From the NCBI RefSeq assembly GCF_000827555.1, contig NZ_CDOI01000149.1, positions 1-39,145 of the forward strand: 39,145 bases of DNA. The letters run 5' to 3'. Within the stretch, counting starts at the first letter, position 1, and every line of letters begins with the position of its first letter. Of this stretch, positions 18,321 through 26,864 are shown piece by piece. This stretch comes from Capnocytophaga canis. Lineage in GTDB: Bacteria > Bacteroidota > Bacteroidia > Flavobacteriales > Flavobacteriaceae. The notes under the pieces were generated by a model. That model searched no databases and was not told where the DNA came from. It was given only the letters and a program-made list of their open reading frames with translations. Both the position numbers and the translations under genes were made by a program.

Positions 18321-18360
18321 CCATTTTCCTTAGAGTCTTTTTTAATCTAAGGAAAAATGG
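18321..18360 (+). promoter_or_regulatory. Hairpin between LOG gene and hexosaminidase gene
   Basis: CCATTTTCCTTAGA pairs with TCTAAGGAAAAATGG, with one bulged base, around a 12-base T-rich loop. No T-run follows, so it is a weak terminator or an RNA processing and stability element. No clear promoter lies between it and the next gene at 18410, so read-through is plausible. Confidence 0.5.
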
Positions 18361-18409
18361 AACAACAACAATACAGTTAACTACTAGATCTTAACTATAA
18401 ATTATTACC

Positions 18410-20716
18410 ATGAAACCTTACTTTTTATTATTCGCTATCTTGTTAATGGGTTGCCATGAGAAGAAAAATTTTCATTTCAACGAAGATGATTTGTTACTAA
18501 TCCCGAAGCCTGAGCAAGTAGTGTTGAACAACGGATTTTTTGAGTTTACAGCAGAAACAAAATTCATAGCTAACGATTCGCTACACCCTGCTATTACGTT
18601 GATTACTGATAAGTTTCATCGTGCTTCAGGGTGGGATTTTTCTAAAAATACTGTAACAAATAGCGACGTAAAATCCAATTTCGTACAATTGATTGTAGAT
18701 GAAAATCTACCCAAAGAAGGATATTCTTTTTCTTCCGATAGCGACAAAATTTTAATTTCTGCGTCGGATTACCGTGGATTTGTCTATGGATTGCAAACCC
18801 TACGACAATTACTACCAAAAGAAATTGAAAGTCAAAAAATCACAACAATTGACTGGGTAATTCCTTCTGTAAAAATCAACGATGCACCTCAATATGAATG
18901 GCGAGGATTGATGTTGGATGTGGCTAGACATTTTTTTCCGAAAGAATATATCTTGAAAACCATTGATCGAATGGCGATGCTGAAAATCAACACCTTTCAT
19001 TTTCATTTGTTGGACAATGAAGGATGGCGAATTGAAATCAAAAAATATCCAAAACTTACGGAAGTTGGAGCGTGGCGTGTGGGTCAATTCGACCAACATT
19101 GGAATGCTCGCGTAACCAATGACCCTAACGAAAAAGGCACGTATGGTGGTTTTTTCACCCAAGAAGATATTAAAGAAATTGTAGCATATGCTGCAAAATA
19201 TGGCATCACTGTAGTCCCTGAAATAGAAATGCCCGCTCATGTGATGAGTGCCATTGCGGCATACCCTGAACTATCTTGCCATAAACGACCTATAGCTGTG
19301 CCGTCTGGCGGAGTTTGGCCAATTACGGATATCTACTGCGCTGGTCAAGAAGAAACCTTTTCATTTTTAGAAGATGTTCTTACTGAAGTAATCGATTTAT
19401 TTCCAAGTAAATACGTGCATATTGGCGGTGATGAAGCTACACACACTGAATGGAAAAAATGTCCAAAGTGCAAAGCTCGTATGAAAACCGAAAATTTGAA
19501 AAATGAACACGAGTTACAAAGCTACTTTATCAAACGAATCAATACTTTTTTAAAGTCAAAAAACAAACAGCTCATCGGTTGGGACGAAATCATTGAAGGT
19601 GGATTAGCTGATGATGCGGTAGTTATGGTATGGCGAGGTAACAACATCGTTAAAAAAGCTACTGAAAAAGGAAATCGTGTGATTTTGACCAGTCAAGGCT
19701 ATATCGACCAATATCAAGGATTGCCTGATAATGAGCCTTTGGCAATTGGTGGATATTTGCCTGTAAGCCGAATTTACAATGAAGCATTTTCTGAAAAAGA
19801 GTTAAGTAGCGAGGAACGTTCTCGTATTTTAGGGGTACAAGCAAACCTTTGGGCAGAATATGTACCTAATGAAAAACATTCCGAATATATGTTATTCCCA
19901 CGCCTACTAGCCATGTCCGAAGTATTTTGGAAACCTGAAAAAGAACGAAACTGGACTGATTTTGCACAACGTTTGCAAAAATCATTGGCTCGTTTAGAGA
20001 TAATGGATATCAACTATGCCAAATCCATCTACCAAACCACAGGAAAAGTATTTGATAACGGCAATAACAGTGTGAAAATTAGCCTTCAATCAGAAACTCC
20101 AAATGCAGACATACGTTATGTGTTGAACCAGTCCGACTTTAGCAATGCAATCCCGTACACGGACACCTTGCGTATCAATGAAACTACCCAAATTCAAGCT
20201 GCAGTTTTCTTTGATAATAAACCACATACGGCTGTTTATAGCAATACGATAACGTTTCACAAAGCTATGGGCAAACCTACTTCATATAACCCAACTTACC
20301 ACAAAAGCTACTCCGGACAAGGAAATAAAACACTAACCAATATCGTTCGTGGTACAAAAGATTTTCATGACAAACAATGGTTAGCTTGGTTAGTAGACAA
20401 CGCAACTATTAACATTGATTTAGAAACTCCTCAGGATATAAGCAAAGTTGTTGTTGGAGCTATGGAGAACCAAGGTTCTGGGATTTATTTCCCTACCGAA
20501 ATACGCCTTTTCACCTCTGAGGATGGGAAAAAATATACTCCGAAAGGAAAAATCGAACGTCCTTATTCAGTCAATGGATTTGCTATATTGCACGATTTTG
20601 CTTTAGAATTTCCTACAGAAAAAACACGCTTCATCAAAATAGAAATTAAAAACTTAGGAAGCCCACCCAAAGGAGGCGATGCGTGGCTATTCATTGATGA
20701 GATATTAGTTTTTTAA
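18410..20716 (+). CDS. GH20 beta-N-acetylhexosaminidase lipoprotein
   Basis: A 768-residue exported enzyme that removes terminal beta-linked GlcNAc or GalNAc from glycans. The signal ends in LLMGC with lipid-bearing Cys15. A GH20b-like N-terminal domain (about 28-155) precedes the catalytic barrel (about 160-505), where HIGGDEATH carries the catalytic pair Asp341-Glu342 used in substrate-assisted catalysis. A chitobiase-like C-terminal sandwich (about 540-620) and a discoidin-like F5/8 type C domain (about 640-768) follow; the latter probably binds sugar. The architecture is the common one for Bacteroidetes that strip host mucins and glycoproteins, which fits an oral commensal. Residues after the cysteine (HEKKNF) are not a clear surface-export signal, so localisation to the outer surface is uncertain. 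Confidence 0.92.
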   Translation: MKPYFLLFAILLMGCHEKKNFHFNEDDLLLIPKPEQVVLNNGFFEFTAETKFIANDSLHPAITLITDKFHRASGWDFSKNTVTNSDVKSNFVQLIVDENLPKEGYSFSSDSDKILISASDYRGFVYGLQTLRQLLPKEIESQKITTIDWVIPSVKINDAPQYEWRGLMLDVARHFFPKEYILKTIDRMAMLKINTFHFHLLDNEGWRIEIKKYPKLTEVGAWRVGQFDQHWNARVTNDPNEKGTYGGFFTQEDIKEIVAYAAKYGITVVPEIEMPAHVMSAIAAYPELSCHKRPIAVPSGGVWPITDIYCAGQEETFSFLEDVLTEVIDLFPSKYVHIGGDEATHTEWKKCPKCKARMKTENLKNEHELQSYFIKRINTFLKSKNKQLIGWDEIIEGGLADDAVVMVWRGNNIVKKATEKGNRVILTSQGYIDQYQGLPDNEPLAIGGYLPVSRIYNEAFSEKELSSEERSRILGVQANLWAEYVPNEKHSEYMLFPRLLAMSEVFWKPEKERNWTDFAQRLQKSLARLEIMDINYAKSIYQTTGKVFDNGNNSVKISLQSETPNADIRYVLNQSDFSNAIPYTDTLRINETTQIQAAVFFDNKPHTAVYSNTITFHKAMGKPTSYNPTYHKSYSGQGNKTLTNIVRGTKDFHDKQWLAWLVDNATINIDLETPQDISKVVVGAMENQGSGIYFPTEIRLFTSEDGKKYTPKGKIERPYSVNGFAILHDFALEFPTEKTRFIKIEIKNLGSPPKGGDAWLFIDEILVF

Positions 20717-20899
20717 TTTACCTACAAGAATAGAAGCGAAAATAGTCACAGTCCATAAATTTGGAGATGATTCTTTGCAACAAGTAAGTTTAAAAAAGGC
20801 TTAATAGAGATTTTTTAGACTCAAATTTCAGTTATAATTTTTATTTTGAGCAGAAAAACATAATTTTGTGCTTCTTTTCAGAAAATCAGCACAGAGCCA

Positions 20900-21205
20900 A
20901 TGGAGAGAATTTACAAATCCTGCAAATATTACAAAAAAGAAAAGCAAAACCCCTTCATAGATTCGGATAAGTTAAAAACTCGTTTCTGGGAAGGGGAGAA
21001 AATATTTTGTGAGAAATGTGAAGTAAACGAGAAGTATTACAACATCATGTTAAAAGAACTTAACCTATCCATTATAAAAGGAAATGTAACAGGTAAGTTG
21101 TTAAGTCCTTCAATGCCAATTGAAGAAAAAGTAATTTTATTCTTTGTAGATTTATGGAATGGCAAATGGTTTCCTTATGAAATTGATGTGATTTTAAAAT
21201 ATTAA
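20900..21205 (+). CDS. Small hypothetical protein
   Basis: A 101-residue soluble protein I do not recognise. It begins MERIYKSCKYYKKEK and has cysteines at 8, 37 and 40, with FCEKCE resembling one half of a metal-binding knuckle, but there is no complete four-ligand set. The C-terminal part is mixed hydrophobic and aromatic without a membrane helix. A TAATTTTG at 20861-20868 could be its -7 box. The 183 bases before it hold nothing else. It faces convergent murF about 100 bases away. Moderate confidence that it is a gene. Confidence 0.5.
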   Translation: MERIYKSCKYYKKEKQNPFIDSDKLKTRFWEGEKIFCEKCEVNEKYYNIMLKELNLSIIKGNVTGKLLSPSMPIEEKVILFFVDLWNGKWFPYEIDVILKY

Positions 21206-21306
21206 TGCATAATTTATCCATAAAGCCTCACAAACAGTCAGCAGACTAAAATTAAAAACGACAACTTACCTTTAGAATGTTTTTAAGCATGAAAGAAAGT
21301 AAAGAC

Positions 21307-22647
21307 TTATAAAATAACTCGCTCCAAAGCCATCCCCCTTGACCCCTTGATTAGTATAAGGCAATCTGAAAATTGTGAAAACGAAAATGCTTGTTTGAAT
21401 TCATCAAATGTTTTAAATTGAGGGTGTTTGGTAGAGGTTTTTGCAAAATTTTCCCCTATAAAAAAAACAGCTTTCCAAGGATGGGATTCAACCAAATCTA
21501 CGATGTTCTGATGCTCTGTCAGGGCAAATTTGCCTAATTCAAACATGTCTCCTAAAATGAGTACTTTTTTGTCAAAACTCTCAATTGTTAGCATGTTGTG
21601 TATGGCTGCGGACATGCTACTTGGATTAGCGTTGTAAGCATCTAAAAAAATGGTATTTCCCTCTAAGTTAATAATTTGACTTCGGTTGTTTGTAGGCACA
21701 TATTTTTCAATCCCTCGTTTGATAGCCTCGGGAGGCAATTTGAAATATTTACCTACGGCAATGGCTACACCTATGTTCGAAAAATTGTAACTTCCTGTTA
21801 GATTCGATCTTACTACTGTAGTTGAATCAGTAAACTCATCTAATACACCAATTCCCAAAAGCGATGGTTTTTCTATGCCATCGGTCATTTTTCTTAGTGC
21901 TGAATTTTCAAAAATCACTTCTACAGGATGTGTATTCTTTAATTTTACTTTAGTGTTTCCTTGATTTCCAAAAGAATAGACGTTTTCGTAATTTTTCAAA
22001 AGATCTTTTTGTAAAGCATCGTCATTATTCAAAAAAATTGTTTTGTTGTATTTTTTCAAATAATCATACAATTCTCCTTTAGTTTTAATAACTCCTTCAA
22101 AACTTCCAAAACCTTCTAAATGAGCCTTTCCAATACTGGTTATATAACCATAGTCTGGCTCAACAATGGAGCATAAAAAAGCAATTTCTTCAGGGTGATT
22201 AGCTCCCATTTCTACAATAGCAATATCAGTCTCTGCTTGGATTGATAACAAGGTAAGAGGAACCCCAATATGGTTATTCAGATTCCCTTGGGTAGCAACT
22301 ACTTGAAATTTTTCTGACAGTACTGATTTCAACAGTTCTTTTGTGGTTGTTTTTCCATTACTTCCTGTAATCCCGAAAATGAGTGTTCCGAGTTTTCGGC
22401 GGTGATAGTTTGCTAATTGTTGTAACGTTTTCAGTACATCGTCTACTAAAATCATTTTATCCGAAACTTTCATACTCGAGTCATCTATAACGGCATAATT
22501 GGCTCCTTTTTCCAAGGCTTCATTAGCAAATTTGTTGCCGTCAAATGAATCTCCTTTCAAAGCGAAATAGATACAATTTGCAAATACGGCTCTACTATCC
22601 GTACAAACCCCTGTTGACTGGACGAACAATTCATATAGTTCTTTCAT
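21307..22647 (-). CDS. murF: UDP-N-acetylmuramoyl-tripeptide--D-alanyl-D-alanine ligase
   Basis: A 446-residue cytoplasmic Mur ligase that adds D-Ala-D-Ala to the UDP-MurNAc tripeptide, the last cytoplasmic step of the peptidoglycan precursor. Features in order are the N-terminal substrate domain (about 1-85), the ATP-binding GITGSNGKTTTKE beginning at 92, a NNHIGVPLTL stretch after it, the Mur central signature VEMGANHPEEI near 145-155, and the C-terminal domain with FLDAYNANPSSM near 325-336. The NAxP form of the last motif is typical of MurF. It lies downstream of gldJ on the same strand but a terminator separates them, so it probably has its own promoter. The gldJ-murF order is, as I recall it, conserved in flavobacteria. 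Confidence 0.94.
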   Translation of the reverse strand: MKELYELFVQSTGVCTDSRAVFANCIYFALKGDSFDGNKFANEALEKGANYAVIDDSSMKVSDKMILVDDVLKTLQQLANYHRRKLGTLIFGITGSNGKTTTKELLKSVLSEKFQVVATQGNLNNHIGVPLTLLSIQAETDIAIVEMGANHPEEIAFLCSIVEPDYGYITSIGKAHLEGFGSFEGVIKTKGELYDYLKKYNKTIFLNNDDALQKDLLKNYENVYSFGNQGNTKVKLKNTHPVEVIFENSALRKMTDGIEKPSLLGIGVLDEFTDSTTVVRSNLTGSYNFSNIGVAIAVGKYFKLPPEAIKRGIEKYVPTNNRSQIINLEGNTIFLDAYNANPSSMSAAIHNMLTIESFDKKVLILGDMFELGKFALTEHQNIVDLVESHPWKAVFFIGENFAKTSTKHPQFKTFDEFKQAFSFSQFSDCLILIKGSRGMALERVIL

Positions 22648-22683
22648 AAGCTATCATTTGTTTTTCGGTAGCAATATTACAAA

Positions 22684-22720
22684 AAAAACGCCATAAATAA
22701 AATATATTTATAGCGTTTTT
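22684..22720 (-). terminator. Intrinsic terminator after gldJ
   Basis: Arms starting AAAAACGC (22684) and ending GCGTTTTT (22720) give a 16-position stem with one mismatch and a 5-base loop. On the minus strand the right-hand T-run is extended to eight Ts before TTG, a good intrinsic terminator 23 bases after the gldJ stop. Confidence 0.75.
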
Positions 22721-22742
22721 AGATTATTATTTAATAAAGGTA

Positions 22743-24404
22743 TTATCCTTTTGGTCTTTTATTTGCTTTGGATGATTTAGAACCTACACGGCTCATTGCA
22801 TTTCTAAATCCTATGTAATCCGTTGCTATGTACTGAGGTAAATATCTTCTTTGAGCTGGATCAATCCAATAGGCTCTATCTCTCCAAGAACCTCCTTTGT
22901 AAATACGCACTTCGTCGTTTATCAAGGTAGTACGTTCGTTTGATTTGTCATAGCTTCTGGCGATTCTGTTTTCCAACGAATCTCTTGAAATTTGGTGTTT
23001 AGGTGAATTGTACATTGAGTTTTTGTAATCCAAATCGCCTCCACTTAATTCACTTCCGCCACTTCTGTAGTTACGTGTTGACGACTTATCCCCGTCATTA
23101 TAACTTCTATTCTCACTACGTGTGAAGTTATAACGCAGATAGGTTTCGTTTTCATCAACTGGAACGGTTGCGATATTACCTGGAAGATTACGAGCTACGA
23201 TTTTCCCGTTACTCAATGTGTCGTATTTAACATTTTCAGGCGTTACAATCACATGTTTACCATCCTCCCCAATAGAGTGTTTCATGTATACGTTACCACG
23301 ATAATAGTTAAAATCGGTAACTTCGTCATCAACAATCGGACGATACACATCGGCAACCCATTCTGCAACGTTTCCTGCCATGTCATACAATCCAAAATCA
23401 TTCGGTGGATACGTTTTTACGGGAACTGTAATATCGCCTTTGTCATCAGACCAACCTGCTAATCCGCCATAGTCTCCTTTACCTTGTTTGAAGTTCGCCA
23501 ACTGGTCACCACGTGACGAGCGTTTTGTTGAACGTGTATAGGCTCCATCCCAAGGATATTTTTTTCTACCTTGCAAACTATTGTACTCACGAACACCATT
23601 TAACGATTTGGCTGCATACTCCCACTCAGCTTCTGTTGGAAGTCTATATTCTGGTAGTAATACTCCACTGGTTTGCTTAGCAAAAGTAGGCTCTCCTTCT
23701 TTGGTGACAGCCTTTTTACCTGCAAAATCAGTAGCTTGTCCTCCATAAGAGTCTGATGGTGTGTAAAGATACGTTTCTGTACTGAAAGTACTTCCAGCCT
23801 CTACTTGATAGCGTGTGTTTTTTTCAATATATCCTGTTCTTTCCAAAATAGCTTCATTTACGCGATCCGTACGCCAAGCACTGAATTGTACCGCCTGAAC
23901 CCAGTTAACCCCAACTACAGGATATTCCGCATACGCAGGATGACGCAAATAATTCGTTACCATTGATTCGTTAAATCCAAGAGGGCTTCTCCAAACCAAC
24001 GTGTCAGGCAATGCTCCAACATAAATGTTTTTGTATTGCTCTTCGGTTGGAGGAAAGACATGCTTTAACCAATCTAAATACTCCATATACATTTTGTTGG
24101 TAACTTCTGTTTCATCCATATAGAAAGACTGTACATGCTGCTGCGTTGGAAGGTTATTCCAATCGTGCATCACGTTATCTTGAACCTGCCCCATAGTGAA
24201 TGTGCCTCCTTCAACCAAGATAAGCCCTGGTCCTGTTTCCTGCTCTTTGAAGTCTGTGTTGTATTGAAAACCTCCTTCTTTTGAGTTGATGCTCCAACCT
24301 GTTGCACTGGAAATATTTTTATTTGTTCCCTTTTTACAACCTGTCAGTGCAAACCCCGAAAAAATTGCTATGACGGCAAAGAATCTTAATAAATTATTTT
24401 TCAT
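22743..24404 (-). CDS. gldJ: Gliding motility / type IX secretion lipoprotein GldJ
   Basis: A 553-residue outer-membrane lipoprotein. The signal ends in ALTGC with Cys23. The body is a formylglycine-generating-enzyme (SUMF1-like) fold: VEGGTFTMG near 64-72, a MDETEVTN segment, an LPTEAEWEYAAK segment, a MAGNVAEWVADV segment, KGGSWRDRAYW, and GFRNAMS at 532-538. The catalytic cysteines of true SUMF1 enzymes are not expected in Gld proteins, so the role is structural. In Flavobacterium johnsoniae GldJ is needed for gliding and stabilises GldK, hence type IX secretion; the extreme C-terminus matters there, and here a basic tail of about 15 residues is present. The closely similar start of the mature protein and the murF neighbour favour GldJ over GldK. 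Confidence 0.9.
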   Translation of the reverse strand: MKNNLLRFFAVIAIFSGFALTGCKKGTNKNISSATGWSINSKEGGFQYNTDFKEQETGPGLILVEGGTFTMGQVQDNVMHDWNNLPTQQHVQSFYMDETEVTNKMYMEYLDWLKHVFPPTEEQYKNIYVGALPDTLVWRSPLGFNESMVTNYLRHPAYAEYPVVGVNWVQAVQFSAWRTDRVNEAILERTGYIEKNTRYQVEAGSTFSTETYLYTPSDSYGGQATDFAGKKAVTKEGEPTFAKQTSGVLLPEYRLPTEAEWEYAAKSLNGVREYNSLQGRKKYPWDGAYTRSTKRSSRGDQLANFKQGKGDYGGLAGWSDDKGDITVPVKTYPPNDFGLYDMAGNVAEWVADVYRPIVDDEVTDFNYYRGNVYMKHSIGEDGKHVIVTPENVKYDTLSNGKIVARNLPGNIATVPVDENETYLRYNFTRSENRSYNDGDKSSTRNYRSGGSELSGGDLDYKNSMYNSPKHQISRDSLENRIARSYDKSNERTTLINDEVRIYKGGSWRDRAYWIDPAQRRYLPQYIATDYIGFRNAMSRVGSKSSKANKRPKG

Positions 24405-24475
24405 AGTAAAACTACTTTGTTAGTATAAAAATCGGGTGCAAGTTAGCAAAAGTTTCTCTAACTAAACACATTCGG

Positions 24476-24505
24476 CAAATATTTTAACTTGTTATTTTTA
24501 AACAA
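24476..24505 (-). promoter_or_regulatory. Promoter of gldJ
   Basis: On the minus strand TTG (24503-24505), a 19-base spacer and AATATTTG (24476-24483) match the consensus with one mismatch. It lies 72 bases before the gldJ start. The rest of the 250-base gap to etfA is AT-rich with nothing else recognisable. Confidence 0.6.
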
Positions 24506-24654
24506 CTTATTGTTTAAAACCAATTAAACATCTAATAATTAAAGAGTTAATTTTATAAAATCAAAGTCTAAAAACCTTTTTTATAGAAAAAATTAACATA
24601 TTTAATTGTTGTTTTTTAGCTTTTCCAAATAAAACATGATTGCGTAAAAAACGA

Positions 24655-25608
24655 TTATTCTTTGAAGGCTTTTAACTTAGAGATTAGTTCTGGGACTACT
24701 TTAAATGCATCTCCTACTACGCCGTAATCTGCAACCTTGAAAAAAGGAGCATTTTCATCGCTGTTGATGACTACTTTGATTTTAGAAGCGTTAACCCCTG
24801 CTAAATGTTGGATAGCTCCTGAAATTCCAATAGCGATGTATAGATTTGGTGCTACGGGTTTCCCCGTTTGCCCTACATGTTCACTGTGAGGTCGCCAATC
24901 CATATCGGACACAGGTTTTGAACAAGCAGTTGCTGCTCCGAGTACGTCTGCCAATTCTTCAATCATCGCCCAATTTTCAGGTGCTTTTAGTCCACGTCCT
25001 GCCGAAACAACAATTGCCGCATCATCCAACGATACTTTGCCTGTGTTTTTTTCGCTTCTCACTACCTTAATCGGTGGTTCGGGTACTTCGGTCGGAATTT
25101 CTTCTACGGTCATCGAAACAGGAGTTTCCTTTACTCCGTAGGCGTTCCCTGCAAGGCTAACCACTTTATTAACTGAATCTATTTTTATTAAGCCAACAGC
25201 TTTGTTTGAAAAAACATTGCTCTTCACCTCAAAATTATCAACACTCGCAGGTAGCGAAATTACATTTGCTACATAACCTGCTTTCATAACCACAGCTAAC
25301 GAAGGAGCTATGTTTTTCGCGTAAGATGATGAACTGAATACGACTATGCTACTTGACTCTTTTTCTGCTGTTTTTCTGATGATTTCAGTGTACACTTTGG
25401 CTGAAAACTGATTCAGTTGGTCGTTGTTTACTACTATTGCTTTGTTTACACCGCACGTTTGCAATGGAGTGATGTCTTCAACGTTGATTGCTACGGCAAC
25501 CAAATCAGTATTGTGCATATCGGCGAGAGCTCTTCCGTAGGAGGCTACCTCATACGCCGTTTTTTTTAACGTTCCTTTTTCGGAATCTACGTATATTAAT
25601 ATTGACAT
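24655..25608 (-). CDS. etfA: Electron transfer flavoprotein alpha subunit
   Basis: A 317-residue FAD-binding subunit that carries electrons from acyl-CoA dehydrogenases and related enzymes to the quinone pool. The ATG at 25608 is preferred to a TTG at 25626. The N-terminal Rossmann-like half is followed by the FAD domain with [10 protein letters not shown], an [20 protein letters not shown] segment and [13 protein letters not shown], the standard EtfA signature. It starts 21 bases after etfB and is cotranscribed with it. Length is normal. Confidence 0.93.
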   Translation of the reverse strand: MSILIYVDSEKGTLKKTAYEVASYGRALADMHNTDLVAVAINVEDITPLQTCGVNKAIVVNNDQLNQFSAKVYTEIIRKTAEKESSSIVVFSSSSYAKNIAPSLAVVMKAGYVANVISLPASVDNFEVKSNVFSNKAVGLIKIDSVNKVVSLAGNAYGVKETPVSMTVEEIPTEVPEPPIKVVRSEKNTGKVSLDDAAIVVSAGRGLKAPENWAMIEELADVLGAATACSKPVSDMDWRPHSEHVGQTGKPVAPNLYIAIGISGAIQHLAGVNASKIKVVINSDENAPFFKVADYGVVGDAFKVVPELISKLKAFKE

Positions 25609-25629
25609 TTTTTCTACTTTTTTCAAAAA

Positions 25630-26376
25630 TTAAATCACTTTGGCTTCGTTATGCAACAAATGGATAAGTTCATCTAAATTGTCCGATGCGATCATTTTAA
25701 CAGGATTTTTGGCAGGTGTTTTTTCAAATCCTACTACACTGGTGGGGGCTGAAACGCTTTCGGGTTGTATTACCGTGATTTGTTTTGTGCGGGCAGCCAT
25801 TAAATTCCGCATATTTGGTATCCGCAAATCTTTATCGTGAACCAATCCTTTTTGAGCTGCTATCACCGCAGGTAATTGAGTTTTGATTACTTCTTTACCT
25901 CCATCGATTTCACGAGATGCTTCAATGTCTATACCGTTGATTTCTAATCCTATACATTTGTTAATAAAAGGGTAATCAAGTAGAGTTGCAAGCATCCCAC
26001 CCACCATTCCACCGTTGTAGTCAATGGATTCTTTACCTGTAATTATTAAATCAAAATCTCCATTTTTAACAATTTTTTCAAGTTGTGAGGCTACAAAAAA
26101 ACCATCTGTAGCAGTGGCATCTACTCGGATGATTTCATCGGCTCCTAGAGCAAAGGCTTTGCGGAGAATTGGCTCTGTTTCAGGAGTTCCCACATTCACT
26201 AAGGTTATGGAAGCACCCAATTTTTCCTTGAGTTGGATAGCTCGTGTAAGCCCATACTCATCACTCGGATTGATGATAAACTGCACTCCTGAGGTATCAA
26301 ATTTTTGATTGTCGTTAGTAAAGTTTATTTTTGAAGTAGTGTCAGGAACACTGCTTATACAAACTAATATTTTCAT
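25630..26376 (-). CDS. etfB: Electron transfer flavoprotein beta subunit
   Basis: A 248-residue AMP-binding partner of EtfA. It begins MKILVCISSVPDT, the usual EtfB start, and contains NPSDEYGLTRAIQLKE near 37-52 and a VHDKDLRIPNMRNLMAARTK segment near 178-197, matching the EtfB family. It is the first gene of the etfBA pair, with a candidate promoter and a leader hairpin upstream. Confidence 0.93.
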   Translation of the reverse strand: MKILVCISSVPDTTSKINFTNDNQKFDTSGVQFIINPSDEYGLTRAIQLKEKLGASITLVNVGTPETEPILRKAFALGADEIIRVDATATDGFFVASQLEKIVKNGDFDLIITGKESIDYNGGMVGGMLATLLDYPFINKCIGLEINGIDIEASREIDGGKEVIKTQLPAVIAAQKGLVHDKDLRIPNMRNLMAARTKQITVIQPESVSAPTSVVGFEKTPAKNPVKMIASDNLDELIHLLHNEAKVI

Positions 26377-26412
26377 TATTCCTAAATAATTTTTTACTTG
26401 AATACACTTAAA

Positions 26413-26472
26413 GATTGTTCTTTAGAAAAGAACAATCCTTGCAAAATTCAAAAAAAAAATGATTGTATGCAA
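26413..26472 (-). promoter_or_regulatory. Candidate etfBA promoter and leader hairpin
   Basis: On the minus strand TTG (26470-26472), a 20-base spacer and GAATTTTG (26442-26449, one mismatch to TAnnTTTG) form a candidate promoter. Directly after it GATTGTTCTTT (26413-26423) and AAAGAACAATC (26427-26437) form a perfect 11-base-pair hairpin with a 3-base loop at the very start of the transcript, a layout that could stabilise the mRNA 5' end or serve as an operator. Confidence 0.45.
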
Positions 26473-26864
26473 ATCTTTTTGCAGATTATCTGTTTTTTAT
26501 CATTCTGCATCATTCTATTTTTAATGAAAAATCAGACACAATGTGTTGAGATATAAGATAGTTAATGCGAATCAATGTAAAATGCCAAATTACATAAGAG
26601 CTACTCTTCCTGATGCATATTTAGTTAATGTCTTATTTTCTTTGTAGTGCAAAATATTATACGAATTGTTAATATGTTTGATTGAATGATATTTTTTGCT
26701 ACTTTTGTCCGTCTGTGTAAAAAACAAGCAGTCAGTAGAGTGATATACAGCAAACTATATTAGGAAAACAAGGGATTTACTCTCATTTTTTAGGCAGGAG
26801 AAAATGTTATTTTAGTACTTTTTAATTTATTTAAGGCTAATAATTTTTTTAAAGTGGAATAAAA
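26473..26864 (+). promoter_or_regulatory. dnaG promoter and long leader
   Basis: TTG at 26678-26680, a 19-base spacer and TACTTTTG at 26700-26707 match the consensus fully. Transcription would start near 26714, leaving a leader of about 150 bases before the dnaG ATG at 26865. I see no open frame or known riboswitch in it. The part before 26678 is AT-rich and holds nothing I recognise. Confidence 0.65.
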
